Below, piece after piece: positions 1 to 10,498 of a DNA stretch of 64,000 nucleotides (positions within the stretch are counted from its first letter, which is position 1; each line of letters starts with the position of its first letter). Position numbers and translations under genes: made by a program. Origin of the DNA: Pseudolabrys sp. (GTDB taxonomy: Bacteria; Pseudomonadota; Alphaproteobacteria; Rhizobiales; Xanthobacteraceae); the NCBI GenBank assembly GCA_022843325.1, contig JALHNV010000002.1, positions 36,920-100,919 of the forward strand, read 5' to 3'. Under the pieces are notes generated by a model that saw only the letters and a program-made list of their open reading frames with translations, was not told the DNA's origin and did not search any database.

Positions 1-287
1 TGACCCGGCTCCTCCGGAATACGCTCGAGTTGCGCCACCCCGCCGATCGGCAACAACGTGACGTAAGGCGTCGCCACGCCGAAATAACGGGCGGTGAAGA
101 TGTGGCCGAACTCGTGCAGCAGGACGCAGCCAAACAGCAGTACGAGGAAAAGGGTGCTGGACCAGGCGGCACCGGCGCCGCCGCTGGCGTAGCTTGCGGC
201 GAAGATCCAGGCCAGAAACAGCAGGAACGTCAGGTGGATGCGCACCACCGTGCCGGCGACCGTGCCGATACTCAATGACCAGGACAT
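1..287 (-). CDS. Site-2 protease / M50 family zinc metallopeptidase, N-terminal part (runs off window start)
   Basis: Reverse translation from ATG at 287: MSWSLSIGTVAGTVVRIHLTFLLFLAW...LLHEFGHIFTARYFGVATPYVTLLPIGGVAQLERIPEEPG; HExxH motif in a TM segment. Confidence 0.85.
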   Translation of the reverse strand, partial: MSWSLSIGTVAGTVVRIHLTFLLFLAWIFAASYASGGAGAAWSSTLFLVLLFGCVLLHEFGHIFTARYFGVATPYVTLLPIGGVAQLERIPEEPG

Positions 288-379
288 GAAAATCCTCGAT
301 ATGCTGTGTTGCAGGAGAAACGTAATACCGGCGCGGACCCATTGCGAGGGTCCTGCGTTGGCCCACGGAGGTTATTGTC

Positions 380-670
380 ATGGCTCAAAAACTCGATGTG
401 CCGGCGCGCAACGCCGCGCTCGGCAAACTAAACGGATGGACCGAGGTTTCCGGCCGCGATGCCATCACGCGCAAATTCACGTTCAAGAATTTCAATGAAG
501 CCTTCGGCTTCATGACGCGCGCGGCGCTGGTCGCCGAAAAAATGGATCATCACCCGGAGTGGTTCAACGTCTACAAGACGGTCGAGGTGACGCTGTCGAC
601 CCACGACGCCGGCGGCGTGACGGAGCTGGATATCAAACTCGCCGAGGCGATGGACAAGATCGCGGGGTGA
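380..670 (+). CDS. 4a-hydroxytetrahydrobiopterin dehydratase (pterin-4a-carbinolamine dehydratase)
   Basis: 96 aa; [56 protein letters not shown] is the PCD signature. Confidence 0.95.
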   Translation: MAQKLDVPARNAALGKLNGWTEVSGRDAITRKFTFKNFNEAFGFMTRAALVAEKMDHHPEWFNVYKTVEVTLSTHDAGGVTELDIKLAEAMDKIAG

Positions 671-710
671 ACACGCGACGCAGCATATTTGTCACGCGCC
701 GCAACGTAGT

Positions 711-794
711 CCGCTCATGCCCGCGGACGCGGGCATCCAGTCTTTGCCGCGGCGCCAGAAGCACTGGGTCCCCGCTTCCGCGGGGACGAGCGGG
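711..794. repeat. Palindromic intergenic repeat, family A copy 1
   Basis: ccgctcatgcccgcggacgcgggcatccag ... ctgggtccccgcttccgcggggacgagcgg; the two arms are reverse complements and each contains a hairpin. Confidence 0.8.
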
Positions 795-986
795 GTGAAT
801 GAGCCGATTCGGTTTTCAAACAGCCAAGACTAATTCAAACAGCCAAGCGCCGCGCGCGGCGGGCCTGCCCGCTTCGCGCCGGACAAGATTCTTCGCCCGT
901 GTTCTTTGTCCGGCGCCGGGTGCGCCGTTAGTCCCAGTCGCCAAGTCCAGTCCCCCGAACGAGGGGAGCGGAGCGCCGGGAAACGC

Positions 987-1073
987 GAGAGCTTGCGAGG
1001 CTCTCCGAGCGGCCGGCGCGGCCACCCGACACGCTTGGCGAAGCGTGTCCTCTCTGTTTGCGATCACAGAGAG
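987..1073. repeat. Three consecutive perfect stem-loops in non-coding DNA
   Basis: gagagc-ttgcgag-gctctc (987-1005), acacgctt-ggcg-aagcgtgt (1029-1048), ctctctgt-ttgcgatc-acagagag (1050-1073). Confidence 0.75.
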
Positions 1074-1485
1074 AACGCTTCTCGGCGCTCCGCTGGCGGC
1101 GATTTGTGTCCCCGGGGCCGTGCTTCCGGAGGTCGACAGGATGTGCCTCAGGCCCATCCGATGCGGGCGGCTGCGCCACCCGTTGTCGCCTCACGTCCAG
1201 CCATTGAAGGCAGACCCCCGTAGTGGGGCCGGACGGCGTCCCGGGGCCTCCCGGGTGCGGGGTTACGAGCCCCGCCCGCAGGCGCCGCATCCTGCTCCAT
1301 CTCGCGGTCTGTCTCGGGAAGACGCCCTCGATGAACAGGACGAAGACAGAGTATTTAAACCTAGGTATTAAGTCAAGAGGCTTCCGGCGCCCCGTGGCTC
1401 GAGACGCGCTGCTGCGCGACGCTCCTCGCCGTGAGGCGGGAGGTGCCTGCTTGCGCGCAGCCTCAGGGGTCACCAAATAACTTTC

Positions 1486-1848
1486 ATGGAATTCGCATAC
1501 ACCGCAGAAGGCCCCAGCGCCGAACAGGGCACGGACAGCGACACCGGTCTGCGCCGGGATTTCTGGCGCAAGGCGCGACGCGTCGCGACGCGCGTGCCGT
1601 TCGCCGACGAACTGCTGGCGGCCTATTACTGCGCCTTCGATCGCGAGACGCCGCTGCCGGTGAAGGCCACGCTGCTCGGCGCCATCGCCTATTTCGTGCT
1701 GCCGGCCGATGCCGTGCCCGACGTGTTGCCGGTGCTCGGCTTCACGGACGATGCCGCCGTGTTGGCGACAACGCTGAAGCTCGTTGCCAGCAGCATCCGT
1801 CCCGAGCACCGTGAAGCGGCGCGCGAGAAGCTGGCCGCGTTCAAGTAG
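1486..1848 (+). CDS. YkvA family protein (DUF1232)
   Basis: PVKATLLGAIAYFVLPADAVPDVLPVLGFTDDAAVLATTLKLV is the YkvA/DUF1232 core. Confidence 0.85.
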   Translation: MEFAYTAEGPSAEQGTDSDTGLRRDFWRKARRVATRVPFADELLAAYYCAFDRETPLPVKATLLGAIAYFVLPADAVPDVLPVLGFTDDAAVLATTLKLVASSIRPEHREAAREKLAAFK

Positions 1849-1854
1849 CGTCGC

Positions 1855-2829
1855 TCACGGCCGCAGCAGCACCTTGCCCATGACCTTGCGCTGCGCCAGC
1901 GCCTTGAGCGCGTCGGCCGCCTGTTCGAGCGGATAGACAGCATGCACATGCGACGACAATTTACCTTCGGCGACCCAAGCCAGAAGCTGTTCGGTGTTGG
2001 CGCGATGGCCCGCGGGTTCGCGCTGCGTCCATGAGCCCCAGAATACGCCGAGCACGTCGCAGCCTTTCAGCAGCACCAGATTGAGCGGCAGCTTGGTGAT
2101 CTCGCCGGCGGCGAAGCCGACCACCAGGAAGCGCCCTTCCCAGGCGATCGACCGCAGCGCCGCTTCGGCCAGCGCACCGCCGACCGGATCGTAGATCACG
2201 TCGGCGCCCTTGCCACCGGTGAGACGCCGCAGTGCGTCCTTGAGGTCTTCGCTGCCGTAATCGATCCCGTGATCGGCGCCATGCGCGCGCGCGAAGGCGA
2301 TTTTCTGCGCCGATGAAGCGCAGGCAATGAGCCTGGCTCCCATCAGTTTGCCGAGTTCGACCGCCGCCAGTCCGACGCCGCCCGACGCGCCGAGCACGGC
2401 CAGTGTTTCGCCCGCCTTCAACCGCGCGCGGTCCTTGAGCGCATGCAGCGTGGTGCCGTAGGTGACGCAGAGGCCGGCTGCATGATCGAAACCGACGCTG
2501 TCTGGAATCTTCACCAGCCGGTCAACGCTGAGCGCGACGCGCTGCCGCGCGGCGCCATAGCCCGAATAGCCGAGCACGCGATCGCCGACCTTGAACGCAG
2601 TGTCGCCGGAACCCAGACTCTCGATCGTGCCGGCGAACTCCGCCGCCGGCGAAAACGGCATTGGCGGCTTGGTCTGATATTTGCCGGCGATAATGAGCGT
2701 GTCGAAAAAATTCAGTGCTGCGGCTTCAACGCGCACCACGGCTTCTCCCGGTGCGGGCGTGGGGTCGGCAATATCGGCCAGTTCGAGATCGTCGGGTGTG
2801 CCGTAACGGGTGCAGAGCAGAGCTTTCAT
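1855..2829 (-). CDS. NADPH:quinone oxidoreductase family / zinc-type alcohol dehydrogenase-like (MDR superfamily)
   Basis: 324 aa; LAVLGASGGVGLAAVELGKLMGARLIACASS nucleotide-binding motif; MDR architecture. Confidence 0.9.
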   Translation of the reverse strand: MKALLCTRYGTPDDLELADIADPTPAPGEAVVRVEAAALNFFDTLIIAGKYQTKPPMPFSPAAEFAGTIESLGSGDTAFKVGDRVLGYSGYGAARQRVALSVDRLVKIPDSVGFDHAAGLCVTYGTTLHALKDRARLKAGETLAVLGASGGVGLAAVELGKLMGARLIACASSAQKIAFARAHGADHGIDYGSEDLKDALRRLTGGKGADVIYDPVGGALAEAALRSIAWEGRFLVVGFAAGEITKLPLNLVLLKGCDVLGVFWGSWTQREPAGHRANTEQLLAWVAEGKLSSHVHAVYPLEQAADALKALAQRKVMGKVLLRP

Positions 2830-2994
2830 GGCGCTTTCGGTCCGGTGGCGTTAACTTTTCGCCGCTAGTCTTGCGGGGGTGGGGCGGCGCATTGCCGCCT
2901 TCACAATGTCGATATTCGCCGGTATTGCGCTAATATCCCAGCGATTCCTCGAGGCGGCTTGAGCGCCGTCGTTCAATACAACCGGTAGGGCCCG

Positions 2995-3540
2995 ATGATG
3001 AAAACTTTTTACTACAGCCCCGCGATTGCATTGTTGACCGCTGTCGCCGTGTTCTCTCCGACCGATGGCCATGCACAATCGAAGAACCCCAGCGAACAGG
3101 CCGTGCTGCTCGGCCAGTTCGGCGACTGGGGCGCCTACAAAGCGACGCCGGCCGGCAAGACGGTCTGCTTTGCGCTGTCGAAGCCGACGTCGGACGTGAC
3201 CGATCCGCCGGGCCGCAACCGCGGCTCGCCCTATGCCTTCGTCTCGACCCGTCCCTCCGAGAAGGTGACGAATGAGGTGTCGGTGATCCTCGGCTATCCG
3301 CAGAAGGGTGGGCACGAAGCCAGCGCCTCCATCGGGGGGGCCAGCTACGTGATGTACACCCAGAATGACGGCGCCTGGGTGAAGAATGCCCCCGAGGAAC
3401 CCCAGATGGTCGACGCTATGCGCAAGGGCGCCGACATGATCGTCCGCAGCGAGTCCACCCGCGGCACCAAGACCACCGATACCTATTCGCTGCGCGGTGT
3501 CGCCGATGCGCTCGACAAGGTGGCGGCGGAGTGCAAATAG
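2995..3540 (+). CDS. Invasion-associated locus B (IalB)-like secreted protein
   Basis: Signal peptide then FGDWGAYKATPAGKTVCFALSKPTS...; resembles IalB family. Confidence 0.7.
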   Translation: MMKTFYYSPAIALLTAVAVFSPTDGHAQSKNPSEQAVLLGQFGDWGAYKATPAGKTVCFALSKPTSDVTDPPGRNRGSPYAFVSTRPSEKVTNEVSVILGYPQKGGHEASASIGGASYVMYTQNDGAWVKNAPEEPQMVDAMRKGADMIVRSESTRGTKTTDTYSLRGVADALDKVAAECK

Positions 3541-3632
3541 GCGCCGCCCGGCCCCGGATCGGGCCTCGGCCGCGTTTATTTGGGCGGCTGGAACGGGTGG
3601 CGCGCGGGGACGATTCCCCCTAGATAGGGGCG

Positions 3633-4850
3633 ATGACACCCGAAACCGCCGTTTTCGTCGAAAAGACGCCGCTGGAGCGCTATGTCGCGCCGGCGAAGCC
3701 ATCGCTGCTCGGCCTGTCGCGGGCCGAGTTGGCCGATGCGCTGGCCGACATCGGCGTGCCGCCGGCGCAGCGCAAGATGCGTGTGCAGCAGCTCTGGCAC
3801 TGGATCTATTTCCGCGGCTTCACCGAATTCGACGCCATGACCAGCATGGGCAAGGACCTGCGCGCCGCGCTGGCCGAGCGTTTCACGCTGGCGCGGCCGG
3901 AGGTCGTGGCCGAACAGGTCTCGGTCGACGGCACCCGCAAATGGCTGCTGCGGCTGCCCGGCGAGACGCAAGGCGAGCGTCCGCATGAGGTCGAGTGCGT
4001 CTACATTCCCGACACCGAACGCGGCACGCTCTGCGTTTCCAGCCAGGTCGGCTGCACGCTGACCTGCTCGTTCTGCCACACCGGCACGCAGCGGCTGGTG
4101 CGCAATCTCACCGCGGGCGAAATCGCCGGGCAGGTGATGGTGGCGCGCGACCGGCTCGGCGACTGGCCGGGCGGCGTCCGCCCGACCGATGGCGTGGTGC
4201 CGAGCGGCGACAACCGTTGCGTCACCAACATCGTGATGATGGGCATGGGCGAGCCGCTCTATAATCTCGATGCGGTGCGCGACGCGCTGCTGATCGTGTC
4301 CGACGGCGAGGGCATCGGCATCTCAAAGCGCCGCATCACGCTGTCGACGTCCGGCGTGGTGCCTAACATCGAGCGCGCCGGAGCTGAGATCGGTTGCATG
4401 CTGGCGATTTCGCTGCACGCGGTACGCGACGAATTGCGCAACGAACTGGTGCCGCTGAACCGGAAATATCCGATCGCCGAACTGCTCGAGGCCTGCCGCA
4501 ATTATCCCGGCGTCTCCAACGCCCGGCGCATCACCTTCGAATACGTCATGCTCAAGGGCGTCAACGATTCGATCGAGGAGGCGAAGGCGCTGGTGCGGCT
4601 GCTCAAGGGCATCCCGGCCAAGATCAATCTCATTCCGTTCAATCCCTGGCCCGGCAGCCGATACGAATGTTCGGACTGGGAGCAGATCGAGAAATTCTCG
4701 CAGGTGGTGTTCGACGCCGGTTATGCCTCGCCGGTGCGTACGCCGCGCGGCCGCGATATTTTCGCCGCCTGCGGCCAGCTCAAGAGCGCCACCGAAAAGC
4801 TGACGGCGCGCGAACGCATGGCGTTGCGCGCCATGGCCATGACGGACTGA
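3633..4850 (+). CDS. rlmN: 23S rRNA (adenine(2503)-C(2))-methyltransferase RlmN
   Basis: Radical SAM motif [24 protein letters not shown]; 405 aa. Confidence 0.96.
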   Translation: MTPETAVFVEKTPLERYVAPAKPSLLGLSRAELADALADIGVPPAQRKMRVQQLWHWIYFRGFTEFDAMTSMGKDLRAALAERFTLARPEVVAEQVSVDGTRKWLLRLPGETQGERPHEVECVYIPDTERGTLCVSSQVGCTLTCSFCHTGTQRLVRNLTAGEIAGQVMVARDRLGDWPGGVRPTDGVVPSGDNRCVTNIVMMGMGEPLYNLDAVRDALLIVSDGEGIGISKRRITLSTSGVVPNIERAGAEIGCMLAISLHAVRDELRNELVPLNRKYPIAELLEACRNYPGVSNARRITFEYVMLKGVNDSIEEAKALVRLLKGIPAKINLIPFNPWPGSRYECSDWEQIEKFSQVVFDAGYASPVRTPRGRDIFAACGQLKSATEKLTARERMALRAMAMTD

Positions 4851-4851
4851 C

Positions 4852-5304
4852 GTGGCATTCATCGGCCGCCTCTTTGTCATTGTCTTCGCCGTCCTGCTGG
4901 CCAGCGTTGCCGCCGGCATCGTCATTGCTTTCGGCTTGCTCGGATCGGAATGGCGCGTGTTCAGCGGCGATATCGGCGAGCGCGCCGGATTCTGGATCGT
5001 GACGTTCGCCGGCGCCAGCTTCGCCGGTGCGGCTGGCCTGCTGCCGCTGGCGATCCTGATTGCCGTCTCCGAGGCCCTGAAAATCCGTTCGTTCCTGCTG
5101 CACGGGCTGGCCGGCGCCGCGATGCTGGTGCTCGGGCTTTACAGCAGCGGATTGGCGCGGCCCTCGTACGAAGAATCGATCGACCATGCGCCGCCGATGA
5201 TTGCGCGCGAAACCGAAATCGCCGCCGCCGCCGGCGTCATTTTCGGTCTGGTGTACTGGCTGCTGGCCGGCCGCAAGGCCGGACGCTGGCGCGAGCGAAC
5301 CTAG
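4852..5304 (+). CDS. Small integral membrane protein, uncharacterised
   Basis: 150 aa with four hydrophobic segments; follows rlmN directly (GTG start). Confidence 0.7.
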   Translation: MAFIGRLFVIVFAVLLASVAAGIVIAFGLLGSEWRVFSGDIGERAGFWIVTFAGASFAGAAGLLPLAILIAVSEALKIRSFLLHGLAGAAMLVLGLYSSGLARPSYEESIDHAPPMIARETEIAAAAGVIFGLVYWLLAGRKAGRWRERT

Positions 5305-5409
5305 CGCCGCTTGTCCGCGGCGATTGATCTGCGGCGTGTTCTTTCCATTTTCATGGGGCTCGGCTAGACCGCAGGCGCACGCCGCGCATGGGAGCGCGCA
5401 AGGAACGCA

Positions 5410-6210
5410 ATGAACCGCACCGGCCTTTATACCGCGCTCGCCATCGCCATCGTGACAGGTCTTGTCTTCGGCATTTATCCCGAACTCGATCTGCGCATCT
5501 CGCGCTACTTCCACGAGATCGTCGACTCCGCCGGCAACGTGTTCTTCCTGCGTTTTTCGGAAGCGCTGATGCTGGCGCGCGACACGGGGCTGTGGATCAG
5601 CACCGTTCTGGTTGCGGCGGCGGTGATCGCGGTGGTGGTCAAGCTGCTGCTGCCGCGGCGCAAGATGCTGATGCCGGGGCGCGCCGCGGTATTCCTGATC
5701 GCGACGATGGCGCTCGGACCCGGCCTGCTGGTGAACGTGGTGCTGAAGGAAAACTGGAACCGGCCACGCCCGATCGACGTGCGCCAGTTCGGCGGCGTTG
5801 AGACATTCGTGCCGTGGTGGGACCCGCGCGGCGACTGCGGCAGCAACTGTTCCTTCGTGTCTGGCGACGTCTCCGGCGCGTTCTGGACGCTGGCGCCGGC
5901 GGCGCTGGCGCCGCCGCAGTGGCGGGCAGCCGCCTATGGCGCCGCGCTGGCGCTGGGAACCGCCATGTCGGTGTTCCGCGTGATGGCCGGCGGACATTTC
6001 GTCAGCGACACGATCTTCGCCGGCGTCTTCACGTTCCTGATCATCTGGCTCGCCTACGCCCTGATCTACCGCTGGCCGCGCACGCGGCTGACCGACCGGG
6101 CGGTGGAGCGGGCCATTGAAACCGCCGGCGGACTTCGTTATAAATTAAACAAACGACTGTTTGCCGACAAGGCGAGAAACCAGAACACCCCGGAAGGACG
6201 CTCCCAGTGA
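5410..6210 (+). CDS. PAP2 family phosphatase (membrane)
   Basis: KENWNRPRP...SFVSGDVSGAFW...FRVMAGGHFVSDTIFAG matches PAP2 motifs C1-C3. Confidence 0.9.
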   Translation: MNRTGLYTALAIAIVTGLVFGIYPELDLRISRYFHEIVDSAGNVFFLRFSEALMLARDTGLWISTVLVAAAVIAVVVKLLLPRRKMLMPGRAAVFLIATMALGPGLLVNVVLKENWNRPRPIDVRQFGGVETFVPWWDPRGDCGSNCSFVSGDVSGAFWTLAPAALAPPQWRAAAYGAALALGTAMSVFRVMAGGHFVSDTIFAGVFTFLIIWLAYALIYRWPRTRLTDRAVERAIETAGGLRYKLNKRLFADKARNQNTPEGRSQ

Positions 6211-7184
6211 GTTTACTGAGCCTCAAGCCCCTTTACGCCGCCGTTGCCGCCGCGACCCTCGCCTTGATGCCTGGCGCCGCCCAGGCTGCATGGCCCGAGC
6301 GCACCATCACCCTGGTCGTCCCGTTTGCGCCGGGTGGCCCGACCGACATCATCGCCCGCATCCTGGCCGACTCGCTGACCGCTTCGCTCAAGCAGTCGGT
6401 GATCGTGGAAAACCGCGCCGGCGCCGCCGGCAACATCGGCATGGGCATGGTGGCCCGCGCCGCGCCGGACGGTTACACCTTGCTGCTGGCGTCGACGTCG
6501 ATCGCGGTCAATACCGCGCTGTTCAAGAGCCTGCCCTACGACCCCTTCAAGGATTTTGCGCCGATTTCCGAACTGGTCAATTCGCCGAACATTCTCGTCG
6601 TCAACGCCAAGTCGGACATCATGACGGTGGCCGATCTGGTCAAGCGCGCCAAGGCCGCGCCCGGCACCTTCAACTATTCGTCGCCCGGTGCCGGCACCAA
6701 GTCGCATCTCACCGGCGAAGAGCTGAAGCAGCGCGGCGATTTCGAAATGGCGCATATTCCATATCGCGGCGCCGGTCCGGCGGCGGCGGCAATTCTGGAA
6801 GGATCCGTGCAGCTCGGTTCGGTTGCGCTGCCGGCAGCGGAGCCGATGGTCAAGTCGGGCCAGCTCCGGGCGCTTGCGGTCACCGGCGCCAAGCGCTGGT
6901 TCTCGATGCCGGAAGTTCCGACCATGATCGAGGCCGGTTTCCCGGGCTTCGTGTCGGACACCTTCTCGGCGTTGCTGGCCCCGGCCGGTACGCCGAAGGA
7001 GATCATCGCGCTGCTGGCCAAGCACAGCCGTGACGCGCTCGCCACCGAGAAGGCGCGCGAGCAGGCCCGGGCTGCCGGCTTCGAAGTCGTCGCCGGCACG
7101 CCGGAAGAGCTGACCGCGAAGATGGAGAAGGAAATCCCGGCGGTGAAAGCCCTGGTCGAGCGCGCCGGCATCAAGCCGCAATAA
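6207..7184 (+). CDS. Tripartite tricarboxylate transporter substrate-binding protein (Bug family)
   Basis: Signal peptide, WPERTITLVVPFAPGGPTDIIARILAD...VENRAGAAGNIG typical of Bug proteins. Confidence 0.93.
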   Translation: MSLLSLKPLYAAVAAATLALMPGAAQAAWPERTITLVVPFAPGGPTDIIARILADSLTASLKQSVIVENRAGAAGNIGMGMVARAAPDGYTLLLASTSIAVNTALFKSLPYDPFKDFAPISELVNSPNILVVNAKSDIMTVADLVKRAKAAPGTFNYSSPGAGTKSHLTGEELKQRGDFEMAHIPYRGAGPAAAAILEGSVQLGSVALPAAEPMVKSGQLRALAVTGAKRWFSMPEVPTMIEAGFPGFVSDTFSALLAPAGTPKEIIALLAKHSRDALATEKAREQARAAGFEVVAGTPEELTAKMEKEIPAVKALVERAGIKPQ

Positions 7185-7205
7185 ATCTCTTCGCGCAGAA
7201 CGGAT

Positions 7206-7236
7206 AAAAAACGCCGGGCCCTGGGCCCGGCGTTTT
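7206..7236. terminator. Bidirectional rho-independent terminator
   Basis: aaaaaacgccgggccctgggcccggcgtttt between convergent genes. Confidence 0.85.
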
Positions 7237-7262
7237 CGTTTCTGCGGCAGCGGCGCGAGAGC

Positions 7263-8156
7263 TTACCGCGCCGCGCGCTTGTCCTTGCCCGGCTTGCTGC
7301 CGGTCGTGCCGGGCGCCGGCGCGTCAGCCTGCCGGCCGCTCTCGCCTGCATCGAGCTTCTCGGCGAACAGGGCGATGGTCTTGGCGTAGACCTCGGCCTT
7401 GTTCCATTCCCTGATCGCGGCGAAGTTCGGTTGCCCCGGGCCCCAGCCCTGGCCGCGCTGCCAGCCGTGGCCTTTCAGATAATTGGCGGTCGAGGCGAGC
7501 ACATCCGGCACCGTCTTGACCAGATCGCGGCGGCCGTCGCCGTCGAAGTCGACCGCGTATTTGTCGTAGGACGACGGCAGGAACTGGGTCTGGCCGATTT
7601 CGCCGGCCCATTCGCCGATCATCTGCGCCGGAGTCATGTCGCCGCGATCGATGATGCGCAGCGCCGCGAACAGCTCGCCGTGGAAGCGCTCGCTGCGGCG
7701 GCAGTCGAAGGCCAGCGTTGCCACCGAGCGTACGATCGAACGCTTGCCGTGGACGATGCCATAATCGGTCTCCAGACCCCAGATCGCCACGACGACCGCG
7801 CCCGGTACGCCGTATTGCTGCTCAATGCGCTTCAGCGTCGCGGCGTGTGTTTGCAGCATCCGGGCGCCCTTGGCCAGACGGTCGCGCGAGATCATGCGGC
7901 CGGAAAACTGCTCGAAGGTCTGCTTGAACACGTGCTGGCGCCGGTCGGCGGCGAGCACAGCGTCGTCGATGGTCAGGCCGTCGAGCGCGGCGATCGTCTT
8001 GCGCGAAATGCCCTTGGCGGCGGCTTCCTTGCGGATGTCGGCCATGAAAGCATCGAAGCCGCCTTTGTGTTCGCATTGCGCGGCGAAAGCCGGCGCGCTT
8101 GAAACAAGCACGGCGCCGGCGATCGCGGCGGCGATAGCAGCGTTAAACTTTGACAT
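7263..8156 (-). CDS. Lytic murein transglycosylase (MltB-like)
   Basis: GVPGAVVVAIWGLETDYG, GEIGQTQFLPSSYDKYAVDFDGDGRRDL; signal peptide from MSKFNAAIAAAIAGAVLVSSAPAFAA. Confidence 0.93.
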   Translation of the reverse strand: MSKFNAAIAAAIAGAVLVSSAPAFAAQCEHKGGFDAFMADIRKEAAAKGISRKTIAALDGLTIDDAVLAADRRQHVFKQTFEQFSGRMISRDRLAKGARMLQTHAATLKRIEQQYGVPGAVVVAIWGLETDYGIVHGKRSIVRSVATLAFDCRRSERFHGELFAALRIIDRGDMTPAQMIGEWAGEIGQTQFLPSSYDKYAVDFDGDGRRDLVKTVPDVLASTANYLKGHGWQRGQGWGPGQPNFAAIREWNKAEVYAKTIALFAEKLDAGESGRQADAPAPGTTGSKPGKDKRAAR

Positions 8157-8315
8157 TGATGTAGCCCCACTGTTCGGTCCCGGGCCAGAATTATCGCAAC
8201 GCCCCCTGACTGCCAGCGTCATCGCGGGGTAAGCTTAATCCACATGGTTACGGGGCGATCACGCGATCGGTCCGCGCACTGCTAGAGTTCATCCGATTCG
8301 TGTCAGGAGGGTCCG

Positions 8316-8639
8316 TTGGCAGAGCAATCAGGCGCAGGCGTCAAGCGGGTGTTGCAGTTCAAGGTCCGGGCGCTGGGCGATGCCGGGCCGGTGCTGGCGC
8401 TGACCCGCAGCGCCGCGCCGTTCTACCGCTCGCTCGGCGGCGGCGGTTTCCGCGTGCTGCAAAATGTCGATGACCCGGCCCAGTTGCTGGTCGAGATCGA
8501 GTACGAGGCTCACGCCGCGCTCGAACTCAACCGTCACAAGGTGGCCAGCGACCCGATGGTGCGTGCCTTCCTCCAGGGCTGGCGCACCATGCTAGCCGGC
8601 AGCGCCGACGTCGATGTCTACGAGGACGTGACGGGGTAG
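8316..8639 (+). CDS. Conserved hypothetical protein (107 aa, TTG start)
   Basis: ORF with SD-like aggaggg upstream; no family recognised. Confidence 0.5.
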   Translation: MAEQSGAGVKRVLQFKVRALGDAGPVLALTRSAAPFYRSLGGGGFRVLQNVDDPAQLLVEIEYEAHAALELNRHKVASDPMVRAFLQGWRTMLAGSADVDVYEDVTG

Positions 8640-8687
8640 TCCTGACTTGACCCCGTCCTTGCGGTAGGGGATGCAGGCGCGGTCAGA

Positions 8688-10001
<1,314 letters not shown>

Positions 10002-10063
10002 TGCTGCGGTTGTGCCGCCGCCGGACGGGACCGGAGGGCGTCGCGCGTGAGAGGAGTGCTTCC

Positions 10064-10471
10064 ATGCAGAAAGTGACGCGTTGCGCGACCATGTTTGCCG
10101 CGCTGGCGCTCGGCGCCTGCGCGGGCGGCCAGAGCTCGGACGAGCCCGATCCCAACATTTTCCCGACCCGATACAGGGAAGAGATTGTCTTGGCGCTGAG
10201 CAATACGCTGGACGATGCGACCAACATCCGCGACACCGGCATTACCGAGCCCGCGCTGCGCACGGTCGGCCGGGAGCAGCGTTATGCGGTGTGCGTGCGG
10301 TACAATCCGCGCGACCAGGGCCGCCGGTACACCGGCGTCACGACGAGCATCGCCTATTTCTTTGCCGGCCGGCTGAATCAGATTGTGGCGGCCACCGAGC
10401 AATGCAGCAATGCGGATTTCAAGCCGTTCCCCGAGCTTCAGAACATCTGCCACGCCGCCCGGTGCAACTAG
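10064..10471 (+). CDS. Putative lipoprotein, uncharacterised
   Basis: MQKVTRCATMFAALALGACAGGQ lipobox. Confidence 0.65.
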   Translation: MQKVTRCATMFAALALGACAGGQSSDEPDPNIFPTRYREEIVLALSNTLDDATNIRDTGITEPALRTVGREQRYAVCVRYNPRDQGRRYTGVTTSIAYFFAGRLNQIVAATEQCSNADFKPFPELQNICHAARCN

Positions 10472-10498
10472 CCGGCGTCCCCGCAGGTCCGCATCTCG

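Noticed and set aside
799-1371. 190-aa plus ORF in the hairpin-rich block
   Set aside because: Composition is low complexity, starts within repeat sequence, contains palindromes; no family seen.
928-1809. 293-aa minus ORF across the hairpin-rich non-coding block and YkvA
   Set aside because: Partly antisense to YkvA, partly in repeat-like DNA; no domain features.
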